NCBI RefSeq assembly: GCF_900114895.1
Contig: NZ_FOUO01000006.1
Span: 121,411-185,410 of the forward strand
Source: Ectothiorhodospira mobilis
GTDB lineage: Bacteria > Pseudomonadota > Gammaproteobacteria > Ectothiorhodospirales > Ectothiorhodospiraceae
Direction: 5' to 3'
Length of the DNA: 64,000 nucleotides
Of the stretch, positions 19,602 to 27,143 are shown one piece after another. How positions within the stretch are numbered: position 1 is the stretch's first letter; each line of letters starts with the position of its first letter. The notes beneath the pieces were generated by a model. The model was given only the letters and a program-made list of their open reading frames with translations, was not told the origin of the DNA and did no database searches. Position numbers and translations under genes: made by a program.

Positions 19602-20150
19602 GTGCCCGCCGTCCGCCGCCCAGGCTGCCCGTGCCGGGGGTTCACCCTCCTGGAGCTGATGGTGGTGCTGGTGATCGTCGCCACCCTGGCGGGGTTCGCC
19701 GTCCTCGCCGTGGGGGACGGCGGGCGCGGGCGCATGGTGGAGGAGGCGGTGCGCAGCCTGGAGGCGCGCATGACCCTGGCCCGGGACGAGGCCATCCTCC
19801 TGGGACGGGAGACCGCCGTGGGCTTTCACCAGGCGGGCTACATCTTCCTGCACCGGGTGATGGTGGATGATCGCACCCTGGAATGGCGCCCGCTGCAGGA
19901 GGACCGCCTGCTCCGCCCCCGCCATCTGGGGGACCTGGGCCTGGAACTGGAGCTTCGCGTGGAGGGCCTGCCGGTGGCCCTGGAGCGGGACCCGGAACAC
20001 CCCGATGCCCATATCGTTCTGGGCAGCGACGGCATGATGACCCCCTTCCAGCTCCGGGTTCTGGACAGTCAGGGACGGGACGCCCTGTATATCCTTCGCG
20101 GCCGCGCCGACGGCCGGTTGCGCATCCAGCGTCCGGGAGAGGCCCCTTGA
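19602..20150 (+). CDS. gspH: Minor pseudopilin GspH
   Basis: Minor pseudopilin of the tip complex. The leader RG precedes FTLLELMVVLVIVATLAG; the C-terminal beta domain is of GspH/FimT type. 182 residues, GTG start 6 bp after gspG. Its TGA overlaps the TTG start of gspI (TTGA). Confidence 0.9.
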   Translation: MPAVRRPGCPCRGFTLLELMVVLVIVATLAGFAVLAVGDGGRGRMVEEAVRSLEARMTLARDEAILLGRETAVGFHQAGYIFLHRVMVDDRTLEWRPLQEDRLLRPRHLGDLGLELELRVEGLPVALERDPEHPDAHIVLGSDGMMTPFQLRVLDSQGRDALYILRGRADGRLRIQRPGEAP

Positions 20151-20551
20151 GGGGTGTTGCCCGCCATCCACGGCAGCGGGGCTTCACCCTGCTGGAGGTG
20201 CTGGTGGCCGTGGCCGTGCTGGCGGTGGCCCTGGGGGCCGCCGTCAAGGTGGGCAGCGAGAACGCCCGCAACGCCGCCTACCTGCGCGACCGCACCCATG
20301 CCCACTGGGTGGCCCAGAACGTCCTCGCCCGCTACCGCGCCGGCCTGGAGGACGCCACCCCCGGCACCCGGGAAGGCGCCGCATTCATGGCCGGGCGGGA
20401 ATGGTACTGGCGGGCCCGCATCCAGCCCCGGGAACTGGACGTGGCCGGCCACACCCTCGGCCCGGTGCCCCGGGTGGAGGTGACGGTGCGCGACCGGGAC
20501 GACCCGGATGCCAGACCCCTGGCCCGGAGCATCACCTACCTGACGCCATGA
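20147..20551 (+). CDS. gspI: Minor pseudopilin GspI
   Basis: Short minor pseudopilin with leader QRG before FTLLEVLVAVAVLAVALGAAVK. The only sensible start in frame is the TTG at 20147, which has a GGGAGAGG site 6 bp upstream and overlaps the gspH stop; this gives 134 residues. Normally gspJ follows directly, but here a toxin-antitoxin pair intervenes. Confidence 0.88.
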   Translation: MRGVARHPRQRGFTLLEVLVAVAVLAVALGAAVKVGSENARNAAYLRDRTHAHWVAQNVLARYRAGLEDATPGTREGAAFMAGREWYWRARIQPRELDVAGHTLGPVPRVEVTVRDRDDPDARPLARSITYLTP

Positions 20552-20566
20552 CCCATATGCGTCGTG

Positions 20567-20595
20567 TTGCCATGGAAATCTTCTTGGGATAGTTT
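20567..20595 (+). promoter_or_regulatory. Possible promoter of the toxin-antitoxin pair
   Basis: TTGCCA and TAGTTT are 17 bp apart in an AT-richer stretch between the gspI stop and the antitoxin start. A dedicated promoter would let the inserted pair be expressed apart from the gsp operon. Confidence 0.35.
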
Positions 20596-20630
20596 TTTCA
20601 TGAAACCATCCGGCGACGTAGAGGGCCCCG

Positions 20631-21002
20631 ATGGAAGCAACTGGAAAGGCCGTCGAACGGCGGGCTGTGCTGACCAAGGCGGTGCTGCGCGCCGCCGATT
20701 GTCTTGGCCTGAACCGTTCGGAATTGGCAGGTATCATCGGCTTGAGTCCGTCCACCCTCAGCGGCATGGATGCTGGCGAGTATCTCCTGGATGAAAACAG
20801 CAAGCATTGGGAACTGGCTGCCCTGCTGGTACGGCTGTACCGGGGTCTCGATGCCATTATGGCGGGGGACGAACACGCGTTGCGGGCCTGGATGCAACAT
20901 CCCAACGATGATCTGCACGATGTCCCGGCGAAACTCGTCGGCAACGTCTCGGGCCTGACGCATGTCGTTGCCTATGTGGACGCACACCGAGCTCGCATCT
21001 GA
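20631..21002 (+). CDS. Xre/MbcA/ParS-family antitoxin (DUF2384)
   Basis: A 123-residue antitoxin expected to bind and neutralise the downstream RES toxin and to repress the operon. An N-terminal helix-turn-helix (LNRSELAGIIGLSPSTLSGM) is followed by the C-terminal toxin-binding domain (ALRAWMQHPNDDLHDVPAKLVGN). Its end overlaps the toxin gene by up to 41 bp. Base composition is less GC-rich than the surrounding gsp genes, which suggests acquisition. Lies between gspI and gspJ. Confidence 0.87.
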   Translation: MEATGKAVERRAVLTKAVLRAADCLGLNRSELAGIIGLSPSTLSGMDAGEYLLDENSKHWELAALLVRLYRGLDAIMAGDEHALRAWMQHPNDDLHDVPAKLVGNVSGLTHVVAYVDAHRARI

Positions 21003-21687
21003 GGCCCGACCTGCCGCTGGAGAAGCCTGGCGCGTGGTGGAACATCAGTACACGGCCTCCACGCGTAAGGTGGTGGATACCCAGGAGGAGCAGGACCTGC
21101 TGGAAGAAATCCTCGAGGAGACCAAACCGGCGTATCCCCCCGAGGCTGCAGGGTTGCACTATCTCCTCAAGACCCCGTTCCGTTATCCGCCCTCTCCCTT
21201 CGGTTCCCGTTTTCGCCGGCCCCAGGAAGGCTGTGGGGTATTCTATTGTGCCGAGACCCTCCGCACCGCATTGGCAGAGTTCAGTTACTGGCGGCGGCGT
21301 TTTATCCAGGCCTCCACCGGAACCCCACTCCCCAGGACTCAGGAATGCCTCACGGCCTTCACCATCACCTATCAGGCACAGCGGCAATTGGATCTGACAC
21401 GCCCCCCTCTGGATGCCGATCGCGCCCTCTGGACCCATCCATTTGACTACAGCGCCACTCAGACGCTCGCCCGGGAGGCCAGGCGGGGTGGCATAGACGC
21501 CATACGCTATGCCTCGGTTCGTGACTTGGATCAAGGGATCAACTTGGCCCTGCTCGACCCGGCGGTGTTCGACTGTACAGAGCCTGTGAGACAGCAGACG
21601 TGGTATCTCTATCTTGGGAGTACCGAAAGTAACTGTATCCGTGCCGGGCGGGCCGAGGCATTCACCTTTCCGGTACCGCAGGGTTGA
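20962..21687 (+). CDS. RES-domain toxin
   Basis: Toxin of a type II toxin-antitoxin pair. RES-family toxins deplete NAD+ or ADP-ribosylate targets. The three residues that name the family are visible: Arg in GSRFRRP, Glu in TALAEFSYW, Ser in IRYASVRD. 241 residues from ATG 20962, or 237 from ATG 20974. Its TGA overlaps the TTG start of gspJ, so translation of gspJ now depends on ribosomes finishing the toxin gene or on re-initiation. Confidence 0.88.
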   Translation: MSLPMWTHTELASEARPAAGEAWRVVEHQYTASTRKVVDTQEEQDLLEEILEETKPAYPPEAAGLHYLLKTPFRYPPSPFGSRFRRPQEGCGVFYCAETLRTALAEFSYWRRRFIQASTGTPLPRTQECLTAFTITYQAQRQLDLTRPPLDADRALWTHPFDYSATQTLAREARRGGIDAIRYASVRDLDQGINLALLDPAVFDCTEPVRQQTWYLYLGSTESNCIRAGRAEAFTFPVPQG

Positions 21688-22322
21688 GTCCCATCCCCCT
21701 ATCCCGCCGCCACCAGGGCTTCACCCTGCTGGAACTGGTGGTCACCCTGGCCCTGTTCGCCCTGGTCTCGGTCATGGCCTATGGCGGCCTGCGCACCGTA
21801 CTGGAGACCCGACAACTCACCGACGCGGCGGCCCACCGCCTGGCCCGCCTGCAGATGGCCGTCACCCTCCTGGGGCGGGACCTGGAACAGCTGGCCCAAC
21901 GCCCGGTGCGCGATGCCTACGGCGACCCCGTGCCGCCCCTACGCTACAGCGCCCTGCGCGAGCCGCCGCGTCTGGAACTGGTCCGCGCCGGGGCCCCCGG
22001 GGGCGAGGGCCGCAGCCGCCTGCGGCGCGTGGCCTGGGAGCGGGAGGACGACAGCCTCTACCGCCTGCAGTGGTCCATCCTGGACGGCGGCGGTGACACC
22101 CCGGCCATGCGCATGCCCGTGCTGGCGCCCGAAGACGATCTGGTCCTGCGGGAGTGGAGCGTGCGCTTTTACCACCGGGACGCCACCGGCGAGACTGCCG
22201 CCCTGGACTACTGGCCCCCGGCGGGCACGGATCCCGCCCGCGCCGAGCCGCCCCTGGCGGTGGAGGTGATCCTGGACATCGAAGGGGTGGGGCGCATCAC
22301 GCGCCTCTTCCCCGTATCCTGA
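21684..22322 (+). CDS. gspJ: Minor pseudopilin GspJ
   Basis: Minor pseudopilin of the GspI-J-K tip. The leader HQG precedes FTLLELVVTLALFALVS. 212 residues. The only start giving a normal leader is TTG 21684, overlapping the toxin stop. Separated from gspI by the inserted Xre-RES pair. Confidence 0.88.
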   Translation: MSPIPLSRRHQGFTLLELVVTLALFALVSVMAYGGLRTVLETRQLTDAAAHRLARLQMAVTLLGRDLEQLAQRPVRDAYGDPVPPLRYSALREPPRLELVRAGAPGGEGRSRLRRVAWEREDDSLYRLQWSILDGGGDTPAMRMPVLAPEDDLVLREWSVRFYHRDATGETAALDYWPPAGTDPARAEPPLAVEVILDIEGVGRITRLFPVS

Positions 22323-22329
22323 AGCGGCC

Positions 22330-23175
22330 ATGATGCTGCACCGTCCTCCCCCGGCCCGATCCGCCCCGCCGCCGCGCCAGCGGGGCGTGGCCCTGATCAC
22401 CGCCCTGCTGGTGGTGGCCCTGGCCACCATCGCCGCCGTGGCCATGACCAGCCGCCAGCACATGGACATCCGCCGCACCACCGCCGTCCTCACCCACGAC
22501 CAGGCCCACCAGCTCTCCCTGGCGGCCGAGGCCTACGCCCTGCGCCTCCTGGGCGGCGGCGAGGACCGGGAGTTGCCCTGGGAAGGCTGTCTCTCGCCCC
22601 CCATCCCCGCCACCCTGGAAGGGGCCGAGATCACCGTCTGGCTGGAGGACCTGCACTGCCGCTTCAACCTCAACGCCCTGGGGGGTGAAGACGAGGCCCG
22701 GCACGCGGCCTTCGTGCGCCTGCTGGAGGAGGTCCTGCAGGAGGACCCGGAGGCGGATCTGGACCCGGAGGGCCTGGCCCGCGCCGTGGGCGACTGGCTG
22801 GACCCGGAGACGGATGACCCCGACTACCGCGCCATGGACCCGCCCCGTCTGTGCGCCAATCGACCCATGCTCAGCCCCAGCGAACTGCGCCTGGTCCGGG
22901 GCGTGGACAACGCCGCCTGGCGGGCCCTGGCCCCCTACGTCACGGCCCTGCCCGAGGCCGACACCCCCCTGCGCCTGGAACACGCCCCCGAGCCCGTGCG
23001 CAACGCCCTGGCCGAACTCGTCCAGGGCGACAGCGAAGGGGAGGCCCCGCCCGCCCGCTACTACCGCCTCCAGGTGCGCACCGAGATCGCCGACCACCGA
23101 TTCTTCCTCTGCAGTGTCCTGGACACCCAGGCCCAGGAGGTGCTCCTGCGGGAGCAGGCGGCGTGTGGGCCGTAA
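22330..23175 (+). CDS. gspK: Minor pseudopilin GspK
   Basis: The largest minor pseudopilin, capping the tip. The leader QRG is followed by VALITALLVVALATIAAVAM, with no Glu at position 5, as is typical of GspK. The helical insert and SAM-like domain (FNLNALGG, FVRLLEEVLQE, LARAVGDWLDPE) follow. 281 residues. Confidence 0.92.
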   Translation: MMLHRPPPARSAPPPRQRGVALITALLVVALATIAAVAMTSRQHMDIRRTTAVLTHDQAHQLSLAAEAYALRLLGGGEDRELPWEGCLSPPIPATLEGAEITVWLEDLHCRFNLNALGGEDEARHAAFVRLLEEVLQEDPEADLDPEGLARAVGDWLDPETDDPDYRAMDPPRLCANRPMLSPSELRLVRGVDNAAWRALAPYVTALPEADTPLRLEHAPEPVRNALAELVQGDSEGEAPPARYYRLQVRTEIADHRFFLCSVLDTQAQEVLLREQAACGP

Positions 23176-23190
23176 TTGAGGTGTGCCCCC

Positions 23191-23218
23191 GCCTTGCATC
23201 CCCCCCGGGGGGTGCACC
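23191..23218 (+). repeat. Left direct repeat flanking the rpn gene
   Basis: About 28 bp starting GCCTTGCATCCCC, with a C-run/G-run dyad and a TGCACCA end. A near-identical copy lies at 24390-24417, on the other side of the nuclease gene. The first 13 bases recur a third time exactly at the gspL start (24443-24455). Confidence 0.8.
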
Positions 23219-23279
23219 ATGATCGGAACACGAGCTGAAGAAAATGCCAGGATATTTTGATTCACGGTCCGTTTGACCC

Positions 23280-24269
23280 ATGACCAAGCCCCACCCCAAC
23301 CCCCACGACACCCTGTTCAAGGCCCTGCTGGAGGACCCCGGACGGGCCGCGATGCTGCTGCGGGAGAGCCTTCCGGCGGCGCTCACCGAGCGGATGGTGG
23401 AAGAGCCCGTACCAGTGGAGGGCTCCTTCGTGGACGAGGCCCTGCGGGACAGCCACAGCGACCGCCTGTTCCAGGTCCGGCTCCGGGATGGCCGCACGGC
23501 CTTTGTGTACACCCTGATCGAACACAAATCCTGGGTGGACCCGGGCCTGCCCCTGCAGCTGATGGGCTACCGGCACCGCATCTGGACCCGTCACGCCCAG
23601 GGCCATCCCGATCGCCTGCGGCATCTCCCGCCGATCATCACCCTGGTGGTCTACCACGGCGCCCGGGCCTGGGACGTACCCACGACCCTGACGGAGTGCA
23701 TCGATGCCGACGAGGGGCTTTTGGCGTTGCAACGGGACGGCCGCTACGAGGTCAAAGACCTGACGGCGGCGCGGCCGGACTACGCGGCCCTTTCCACGCA
23801 TCCCTTGTTGCGCGCGGGACTGGCCGCCCTGGCCTGGGCCTATGTGGAAGGGCTCAAGCCCGAGGCCCTGGCCCAATTGCTGCGGGACCTGCCCGACGAC
23901 CACCCGCTGACGCTGCAGATCTTGCGCTACATCGTGCGGGTACACACAATGACCGAAGACGATTTCAAGCAGGGTATGGCCCTGGCCAAACCCCACCTGA
24001 CGGAGGCGATGACCATGTCACTGGCGCAGGAATGGATGGAACGCGGCGAGGCCAAGGGGGTCGAGAAAGGCATCCAGCAAGGTGTTCAGCAAGGCGAGGC
24101 CCAGACCCTGCTGCGGCTTCTGGAACGCAAGTTCGGCCCCGAGGCCCGCGCTCGCTACCAGCCACGGGTTGAAGGGGCTGCCCCGGCCGAGCTGGACCAA
24201 TGGATCGACCGCATCCTGAGCGCCGAACGGGTGGAGCAGATCTTTGATGGGGATGCCCCCCTGCAGTAG
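23280..24269 (+). CDS. Rpn-family recombination-promoting nuclease / PD-(D/E)XK transposase-like protein
   Basis: A 329-residue member of the Rpn (transposase_31) family. Characterised Rpn proteins are DNA endonucleases that promote RecA-independent recombination, and some act as toxins or in phage defence. Core residues are visible as HSDRLFQVRL and the E-x-K of TLIEHKSW, followed by RYIVRVHTM and the C-terminal RGEAKGVEKG helix with a DUF4351-like tail. It sits alone between gspK and gspL, bracketed by direct repeats, so it looks like a recent cassette. Confidence 0.85.
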   Translation: MTKPHPNPHDTLFKALLEDPGRAAMLLRESLPAALTERMVEEPVPVEGSFVDEALRDSHSDRLFQVRLRDGRTAFVYTLIEHKSWVDPGLPLQLMGYRHRIWTRHAQGHPDRLRHLPPIITLVVYHGARAWDVPTTLTECIDADEGLLALQRDGRYEVKDLTAARPDYAALSTHPLLRAGLAALAWAYVEGLKPEALAQLLRDLPDDHPLTLQILRYIVRVHTMTEDDFKQGMALAKPHLTEAMTMSLAQEWMERGEAKGVEKGIQQGVQQGEAQTLLRLLERKFGPEARARYQPRVEGAAPAELDQWIDRILSAERVEQIFDGDAPLQ

Positions 24270-24273
24270 GGCA

Positions 24274-24288
24274 GTGTACCGGGTACAC
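24274..24288. repeat. Small palindrome downstream of rpn
   Basis: GTGTACC pairs with GGTACAC around a single base, 5 bp after the rpn stop. It could be a weak terminator or a cassette end; there is no T run. The rest of 24289-24389 shows no recognisable feature. Confidence 0.35.
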
Positions 24289-24389
24289 CTGGTACTCCCT
24301 TGCAAAGCAACTCTCCAGCCCGTATGAAGCCCTGTTCCAATCGGTGTTGATCACCCAAAGGATGAGGCTGGGATGATCCCGCCATTGCC

Positions 24390-24417
24390 GCCTTGCATCC
24401 CCCCGGGGGCTGCACCA
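24390..24417 (+). repeat. Right direct repeat flanking the rpn gene
   Basis: Second copy of the 28-bp direct repeat, differing from 23191-23218 by a shorter C run and a G/C change before TGCACCA. It ends 28 bp before the gspL start. Confidence 0.8.
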
Positions 24418-24445
24418 AGATAAGGCCGATCCTCAGGAGCGCGCC

Positions 24446-25687
24446 TTGCATCCCCTTCATCCCCTGCTCAGACCCAGCGACGACCCACACCTGTGGGAGG
24501 CCGTACTGCCCGATGGGCAGGGCAGGCCAGTACGTCATGGGCCCGCGGCCCTGGAGGATCTGGCGCGGCATCTGACGGGCCGGGAGTGCTCGGTTCTCGT
24601 CCCCGGCGAGCGGGTGTTGCTCACCCGGGCGCAACTGCCCACCCGCAATCCCCGGGCCATCCGCCGTGCCCTGCCGTATGCCCTGGAGGAGCAACTGGCC
24701 CAGGACGTGGAGGACCTGCACTTCGTGCCCGGTGCCCGCCAGGCGGACGGTGCCCTGCCGGTGGCCGTGGTGGCCCGGGCCGATATGGAGGCCTGGACCC
24801 AGGCCCTGCGGGCCGCCCATCTGCAGGTCAGGGCCATGGTCCCGGAGACCGCCCTGTTGCCCGCGCCGGAGTCGGGCTGGGGCCTGTGGCTGGAGGGGGA
24901 AACGGCCTGGCTGGCCATGGGGGAGGGTGCGGGAATGGCCCTGGACCGGGAGCAGGCGGCCTTCTGGGTGCGCCGGCAGTGGCAACAGACCCCGGAGGCG
25001 GAACGCCCGGAGCGCATCACCCTGCACCGCATCGATGACCCCCGGGAGGCGGATCAGGCCCTGCAGGGGCTGGCGGATCCGCCGGGGCTGGAACTGCACT
25101 GGCAGGAGGACGCCCCGGGGCTCATGGAGACCCTGGCCGCCCGCTGGCCGGCCCGTCCACCCCTGGACCTGCTTACCGGGCCTTATGACCTTCGCCGGGG
25201 CCGGGGTGGCGGCTGGCGCCCCTGGCGGGCGGCCGCCGGGCTGCTGCTGGCGGTGGTGCTGGTGCAGCTGGCGTCGCAGTTGTGGGTACTGCAGGCCCTG
25301 GAGGGGGAGCGCGCCCGCCTGGAGGGGGAGATCCGCCAGGTCTATGGCGAGGCCTTTCCCGGCGGGCGCATCGTCGACCCCCGGCGGCAGATGGAGTCGG
25401 CCCTGCGGCAGCTGGAGCAGGGGGATGGCGGGGCGCGGGGCGACGGCCTGGCCGCCCTCCTGGGCCGGGCCGGTCCCGTGCTGGCCGGGGCCGACGGGCT
25501 GAGCCTGCGCAGCCTGCGCTACCAGCCCGGCCGTCTGGACCTGGATCTGGACCTGGCGGACCTGCAGACCCTGGACCGCCTCAAGGCGCGCCTGGAGGCG
25601 GAGTCGGATCGCCCCGTGGTGATCCGCTCCGCCAGCGCCCGGGAGGACCGGGTAGAGGCCCGCATCCTCATCGGAGGGGCGGGATGA
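24446..25687 (+). CDS. gspL: Type II secretion protein L
   Basis: Inner-membrane protein coupling the GspE ATPase to GspM. An actin-like cytoplasmic domain (residues 1-245) precedes a transmembrane helix (RAAAGLLLAVVLVQLASQLW) and a periplasmic ferredoxin-like domain. 413 residues. The start is a TTG with CAGGAG upstream. The start region shares 13 bp with the two direct repeats bounding the rpn gene. Overlaps gspM by 4 bp. Confidence 0.9.
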   Translation: MHPLHPLLRPSDDPHLWEAVLPDGQGRPVRHGPAALEDLARHLTGRECSVLVPGERVLLTRAQLPTRNPRAIRRALPYALEEQLAQDVEDLHFVPGARQADGALPVAVVARADMEAWTQALRAAHLQVRAMVPETALLPAPESGWGLWLEGETAWLAMGEGAGMALDREQAAFWVRRQWQQTPEAERPERITLHRIDDPREADQALQGLADPPGLELHWQEDAPGLMETLAARWPARPPLDLLTGPYDLRRGRGGGWRPWRAAAGLLLAVVLVQLASQLWVLQALEGERARLEGEIRQVYGEAFPGGRIVDPRRQMESALRQLEQGDGGARGDGLAALLGRAGPVLAGADGLSLRSLRYQPGRLDLDLDLADLQTLDRLKARLEAESDRPVVIRSASAREDRVEARILIGGAG

Positions 25688-26178
25688 TCCGCACCTGGTG
25701 GAATGGATTGGCCCCCCGGGAGCGGCGCGTGCTGCGCCTCGGTGGCGTCGCCCTGGCCCTGATCCTGCTCTGGTGGGGCCTGTGGCTGCCCCTGACGGAG
25801 CGGGTGGCGCGGTCGCAGCAGACCGTGGCGGAGCTGCGGGCCGATCTGGCCTGGATGCAGGCGGCGGCCCGGGCGGTGCGGGCCGGCCGCGGGCAGGACG
25901 AGGCCCCGCCGGCGGATCGGGGAGAGCGCTCCCTGTTGGGGCGGGTGGACGCCACCGCGCGGGAGGCGGGCCTGGCGGGGCACCTGCGCCGCGTGCAGCC
26001 GGACGGGGAGGGCACGGTGCGGGTGTGGCTGGACGACGCCCCCTTCAACGCCATCCTGCAATGGCTGGATCCCCTGCAGCGACGCCACGGGGTGCGGGTC
26101 GGCAGTCTGGTGGTGGACCGCCAGGCGCGGGAGGGACGGGTGAACGCCCGTATCGTCCTGGAGGGGCCGGGGGCATGA
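25684..26178 (+). CDS. gspM: Type II secretion protein M
   Basis: Small inner-membrane platform protein: a short cytoplasmic N-terminus, one transmembrane helix (LRLGGVALALILLWWGLWLPL) and a periplasmic ferredoxin-like domain (WLDDAPFNAILQWLDPLQ is the family hallmark). 164 residues, ATGA overlaps with both neighbours. Confidence 0.92.
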   Translation: MIRTWWNGLAPRERRVLRLGGVALALILLWWGLWLPLTERVARSQQTVAELRADLAWMQAAARAVRAGRGQDEAPPADRGERSLLGRVDATAREAGLAGHLRRVQPDGEGTVRVWLDDAPFNAILQWLDPLQRRHGVRVGSLVVDRQAREGRVNARIVLEGPGA

Positions 26179-26996
26179 AGGGTCTTGCAAGCAGGCGGGC
26201 CCGGGGCCGTTCCGTGTCCGCGGACACCCCCCGGCACCGCCTGCCCATGGCAGGGTTGATCCTGCTGGGGGTGGGCGCCTATCTGCTGGCCCTGGTGGTC
26301 CTGCTGCCCGCCCCCCTGGCCCATGACTGGGTGCGGGAACGAGGCTGGTTGCCCCAGGGCCTGTACCTGGACGGAGTGACGGGTGGCCTCTGGTCGGGAC
26401 GGGCGCAGGAGGTCCGATGGCAGGATCTGGCGTTACAGGGGGTGACCTGGCGGGTACGTCCAGGGGACCTGCTGCGCGGCGCCCTGGGGGTGGAGGCCGG
26501 TTTCTCCACGCCCGCCCCCGGCGGCAGCGCCCGTCTCCGCCTGCACCCCGGGGGGGTCGAGATCCGGGACCTGCGCCTGGATATCCCCGCTGCCCCGGTG
26601 GCCGAGGCCCTGGTGGACTGGCCGTTGGTGGCCCGGGGCCGGATCGTGGCGGATCTCCCGGGCCTTTCCCTGGATCGCCATGGCCGATTCCATGACGTGT
26701 CGGGCACGATCGCCTGGCTCGGGGCCGCCTCCGGCTACCCCGAGGCCCTTCCCCTGGGGGATCTGCACGCCCGCCTGGGGGACGAGGACGGCGCCCTCAC
26801 CGCCGACGCCCGGGACCGGGGCGGTCCCCTGTTCCTGCAGGCCGCCGCCCGCCTGGAGCCCGACGGGCGCTACCGCCTGCGTGCCCGCCTGGGCACCCGC
26901 CCCCAGGCCGAGGAGGCACTGGACGACGCCCTCGCCCTCATCGGCCGCCCCGACGGCGACGGCCGCATCCCCCTGAACCTGGACGGGCGCCTCTGA
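26175..26996 (+). CDS. gspN: Type II secretion protein N
   Basis: Accessory inner-membrane protein present in some type II systems. One N-terminal transmembrane helix (AGLILLGVGAYLLALVVLLPAPLA), then a periplasmic beta-rich domain with the GxLWSGRA motif. 273 residues. Last gsp gene here: no gspO prepilin peptidase is in the window, so pseudopilin processing must use an enzyme encoded elsewhere. Confidence 0.88.
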   Translation: MKGLASRRARGRSVSADTPRHRLPMAGLILLGVGAYLLALVVLLPAPLAHDWVRERGWLPQGLYLDGVTGGLWSGRAQEVRWQDLALQGVTWRVRPGDLLRGALGVEAGFSTPAPGGSARLRLHPGGVEIRDLRLDIPAAPVAEALVDWPLVARGRIVADLPGLSLDRHGRFHDVSGTIAWLGAASGYPEALPLGDLHARLGDEDGALTADARDRGGPLFLQAAARLEPDGRYRLRARLGTRPQAEEALDDALALIGRPDGDGRIPLNLDGRL

Positions 26997-27143
26997 GTCC
27001 AGTCGGGCGTCCGGCACCATACCCCGGCTCTTTCCCCATGATGACCCGCAGCTTGTCTTCGGCCCATCCGCCTCAGGGGGACGGGCCGCCACCGACAGGC
27101 CCCATGCCCCCTGGAAATCCCCCGGTGGCAGGGGCGTGCGGGC

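Noticed and set aside
23280..24269. A complete insertion sequence carrying the Rpn gene
   Set aside because: Only direct repeats were found, no terminal inverted repeats, and Rpn is not a DDE transposase; called a cassette instead.
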